From Calliphora vicina (taxonomy: Eukaryota > Arthropoda > Insecta > Diptera > Calliphoridae), in assembly GCF_958450345.1 (NCBI RefSeq), contig NC_088783.1, positions 97,955,302-98,019,301 on the forward strand: a DNA stretch of 64,000 nt, in the 5' to 3' direction. The first letter of the stretch is position 1, and every line of letters starts with the position of its first letter. Both the position numbers and the translations under genes were made by a program. Under the pieces are notes generated by a model. It saw only the letters and a program-made list of their open reading frames with translations, ran no database searches and was not told the DNA's origin. This document shows positions 62,005-64,000 of this stretch, one piece after another.

Positions 62005-62345
62005 CTTACGTCAGTTGTTTTATTTGAATAAAACAAACAATATCGTTTTGGTTTTTATTTTTGATGTTCTTTAGAACATCTTTGTTTATTAAAATGGATC
62101 TTAAGACTAACTTATAAATAATTTTTCGTCTATATGATAAACACATTGCAAAGCAGTTATATGCTGACGATGCATTTCGTGTATTCATTAACTTAGTGTG
62201 AGAATGGATTGCAAAAGTGTCAAGTTTTATTCTTTATACTTTGGAGTTTTGTTACAGACTTAAATAAGTATATTATGGTTATACACTACTTACGATAATA
62301 AAATATATTAAATAAAGGGTTCGGTACGTAACTCGGGTAGTCACT
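62005..62345 (-). repeat. Element 3 5' LTR
   Basis: On the minus strand it begins AGTGACTACCCGAGTTACGT, the AGT start typical of 297-group LTRs, and ends next to the primer site. About 341 bp; no second copy is in the window. The exact 3' base is uncertain. The frame at 62006-62188 is non-coding. Confidence 0.62.
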
Positions 62346-62689
62346 TTTAGTATCTTATTTAGAACTTTCATTCCACAATATCACATTAAGAAAAGAAAAT
62401 ATGTATGTATATCAAGATCCTAAGTTTTTAGTTTTATAGTATTAATTATGTATGTATATTAGTAAGTTTATATAACAAAACTAAAAATACAATTGGTCAA
62501 TTCACAAGGTGTCTTATCATGTTATAATGTCCTAATATTTCACAATCGTTTTTATTGCTTTTCAAGCATAAAATGTCCTAAAATAATACACTCTGTATGC
62601 TATGTTTATTGTGTTATCGTAACCAACCAGACCTTCGCCGAATGCCTAAGAGTCGGTTAAGCCGAGTCGTGATATATTAGGACAATATT
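62346..62689. other. Non-coding interval
   Basis: AT-rich. A GCCGAATGCCTAAGAGTCGGTTAAGCCGA-like patch near 62640 hints at a repeat. No gene. Confidence 0.35.
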
Positions 62690-62805
62690 ATTTTTCGTTT
62701 TTATTTATTGTATCTTCACAAAATAATGTGAACTATCAATAATTTTTTCAAATCTTAAATCTAAATATTAATTTTTTATTACGTATTGGACGAAAAATTA
62801 TGTTT
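62690..62805 (-). mobile_element. Jockey A 3' tail fragment
   Basis: TTTATTTATTGTATCTTCAC at 62701 and the next 90 bp match, with differences, the reversed 3' UTR of Jockey A (as at 49163-49260). It ends near GGACGAAAAATTATG at 62789-62803. It is older than the other copies. Confidence 0.75.
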
Positions 62806-63042
62806 AACCCTCCGACGGTTGAGTCGGAGGGTTTGTATGGAATTTTATATGATGTATGGAATTTTATTTGTATGGAATTTTATATGAAAACGCATTTTTT
62901 TTTTAATTTTTTTGTTTTGATTTATTATTATTATTTACTAATTATACATGTATAATGAATGTTAGAAAAAAAATTTTTATGTACATACATATAACATTAT
63001 TAATTTTGTATGAGTTTTATATGAAAAAAGCCTAAACAACTA
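62806..63042. other. Non-coding interval
   Basis: It starts with an inverted repeat CCCTCCGACGGTTGAGTCGGAGGG (62814-62832) and has GTATGGAATTTTATATGA repeated near 62836 and 62872. No gene. Confidence 0.45.
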
Positions 63043-63330
63043 TTATTGTGTAGATTGTCCCTCGTCCAACATATTTTCTGTGCAGGTGTAGCATCGATGC
63101 ATAAGTGTTGAATGTTCTGCATAAACTGAATTGTTACAGGAATGGCAATAGGCCCTTGTTTTCCGCTGCCGTCCGTACTGAGAACGGCATAGGCGACATT
63201 GCGGTCTGTTCGTTCTAGACGCAAACGACGGTGCACATTGGTTTAAGTTCATACGAGCGGCTAAAAATATAAGAGGTTGTCCAAGGACAATGAAACTTGT
63301 CACATAGGCAGTTTTTGTTTGAATCAAGAA
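63043..63330 (-). pseudogene. Cysteine-rich C-terminal transposase-like fragment (possibly piggyBac-like)
   Basis: The frame contains RPQCRLCRSQYGRQRKTRAY, then CHSCNNSVYAEHSTLM and HRCYTCTE. The order Cys-x2-Cys, a Thr-x-x-Tyr-Cys-x2-Cys and His...Cys-x2-Cys resembles the zinc-binding C-terminus of piggyBac-like transposases. No DDD core precedes it. A zinc-ribbon of another transposon protein is also possible. The frame has no stop but starts arbitrarily. Confidence 0.42.
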
Positions 63331-63666
63331 AAAATTGAAAAATCAAAATGATCCGCCCCCTTTTACGCCCACCTCCCATACAAAGTGAAAATTAAATTTT
63401 GACCTACGGCATTGATTTTTGGCACATAGCTTTTTTAAACACTCAGAATCATTTGTGTGAAATTTGCAAAATATCCGCCCACTTCCCATACAACTTGTAT
63501 TAAAAAAGTTTCATAACTCCCTTGATTTTTAATGCATAAACTCAATTTTCTCAAAAAATAAATATTATAATTGTAGAATGGGCTCCTGAAAATATATACC
63601 TGATCCGCATACTTTTACGCCCATCTCCCATAGAAAAAACATGAATAAGTAATTTAAGGTAGTCTT
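63331..63666. repeat. Repeat with CGCCCACCTCCCATACAAA-type monomers
   Basis: ACGCCCACCTCCCATACAAA near 63364, CCGCCCACTTCCCATACAAC near 63475 and ACGCCCATCTCCCATAGAAA near 63616 resemble the Helitron-like monomers at 48.7-49.1 kb. Non-coding. Confidence 0.5.
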
Positions 63667-64000
63667 TTAATAATTTTTTAACATAAATTTTTTGATTTGC
63701 AGCTTTGAGCGAAATCTTTTTATAAATGGGTCTGAAGACAATAAAAGATTATGCATTACGTCTTCATTAGTGGCTACACGTCCAATTCTTCGCGAATGAT
63801 GTAATCTATAGGCTTTATTCCTCGCTTCCTCGGATAGCATACCTGATACAAATAATCAATTAAAATGTAAAAAATTCAAATGAAAACTTTGAATAAAGGC
63901 CTTTAGATACAGATATACCTATTGGCAGAATAGCTTCTGCTATAATTTTGCCACCATGCACCAGAATCTTATGCACAGTTACTTAATAATTTAAGTATAA
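63667..64000 (-). CDS. Spliced ORF of unknown function, transposon-associated (cut by right edge)
   Basis: Two minus-strand exons are visible: about 63919-64000 (TVHKILVHGGKIIAEAILPI, then a donor GTATAT) and 63667-63842 (acceptor TTGTATCAG). The intron is 76 bp and joins inside a glycine codon (LPIG then MLSEEARNKAYRLHHSRR). The second exon continues RIGRVATNEDVMHNLLLSSD and ends at TAA 63667-63669. I recall similar wording (VHKILIHG...LPIG.LSEEA...NKD) in multi-copy insect proteins, but no function. The start lies outside the window; the first visible exon may begin at an acceptor near 63985. Confidence 0.5.

Larger units (their letters stand above)
59222..62345 (-). mobile_element. Ty3/gypsy LTR retrotransposon, 297/17.6-like, 5' half (element 3)
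   Basis: Minus-strand order: LTR (62005-62345), primer site, gag, protease, RT, start of RNase H. The integrase and the 3' LTR are missing at the low-coordinate end (about 59222). It is broken by stops and by a MITE at 60846-61084. Related to element 1 but with a different surviving part. Confidence 0.82.

Noticed and set aside
1..64000. Bacterial or phage defence operon
   Set aside because: Introns, LINEs, gypsy and Tc1 elements show a eukaryotic insect sequence; no operon-like gene cluster exists.

Overview
The window looks like a piece of an insect nuclear genome, most probably from a higher fly (Diptera, for example a calyptrate). It is very AT-rich. The only convincing host gene is intron-rich with GT-AG introns. 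The rest is dominated by Jockey-type LINEs with three-knuckle ORF1 proteins, 297/17.6-like and mdg1/412-like Ty3/gypsy elements, Tc1-like transposons, Helitron-like ends, foldback elements and many MITEs. There is no bacterial signature (no operons, no Shine-Dalgarno sites), so most long open frames are chance frames in AT-rich DNA or pieces of transposons. Species assignment is inference.

Layout. 1-984: 3' fragment of a Jockey LINE (family A). 985-7110: non-coding repeats, with TIR MITEs at 1860-2433 and 3261-3530 and a rearranged TIR element at 3830-4827 holding a tRNA-like segment. 7187-9310: decayed non-LTR element of another clade. 9.4-12.5 kb: non-coding repeats. 12471-14053 and 14505-17046: two copies of a foldback (palindromic) element built from roughly 175-bp monomers, with a mariner-like transposase scrap between them. 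17101-19767: damaged Jockey A copy. 19.8-26.3 kb: mostly non-coding, with a zeste/Myb-SANT-like exon, a broken ORF of an uncharacterised family, and hairpins.

26297-34892 (+): the 3' six exons of a SOCS6/7-type suppressor of cytokine signalling gene (SH2 domain and SOCS box). Its first complete intron (7.7 kb) holds a TIR element with a tRNA-like core, a dead Tc1 element with a nested SINE-like insertion, a near-intact Tc1 element with IR/DR ends, and an element with about 300-bp inverted repeats. 34.9-37.5 kb: UTR and intergenic DNA with two perfect or near-perfect inverted repeats.

37.5-48.5 kb (-): nested LTR retrotransposons. A truncated 297/17.6-like element appears split by an mdg1/412-like element with LTR copies at 40684-40896 and 47954-48138, and three MITEs have landed in this stack. 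48540-59143: Helitron-like 5' and 3' ends separated by 10.6 kb that contains Jockey A (49141-53806) and Jockey B (about 54189-58991), both on the minus strand, the latter inside a further inverted-repeat element. 59222-62345 (-): 5' half of another 297/17.6-like element with LTR, tRNA-Ser-type primer site, gag, protease and RT remains, carrying a MITE that is a sister of the one at 39782. 62.7-64 kb: a Jockey A tail, a cysteine-rich transposase-like fragment and a spliced ORF running off the right edge.

Apart from the SOCS gene, nothing here forms a cooperating gene set. The window is mainly a record of layered transposition around one signalling gene.
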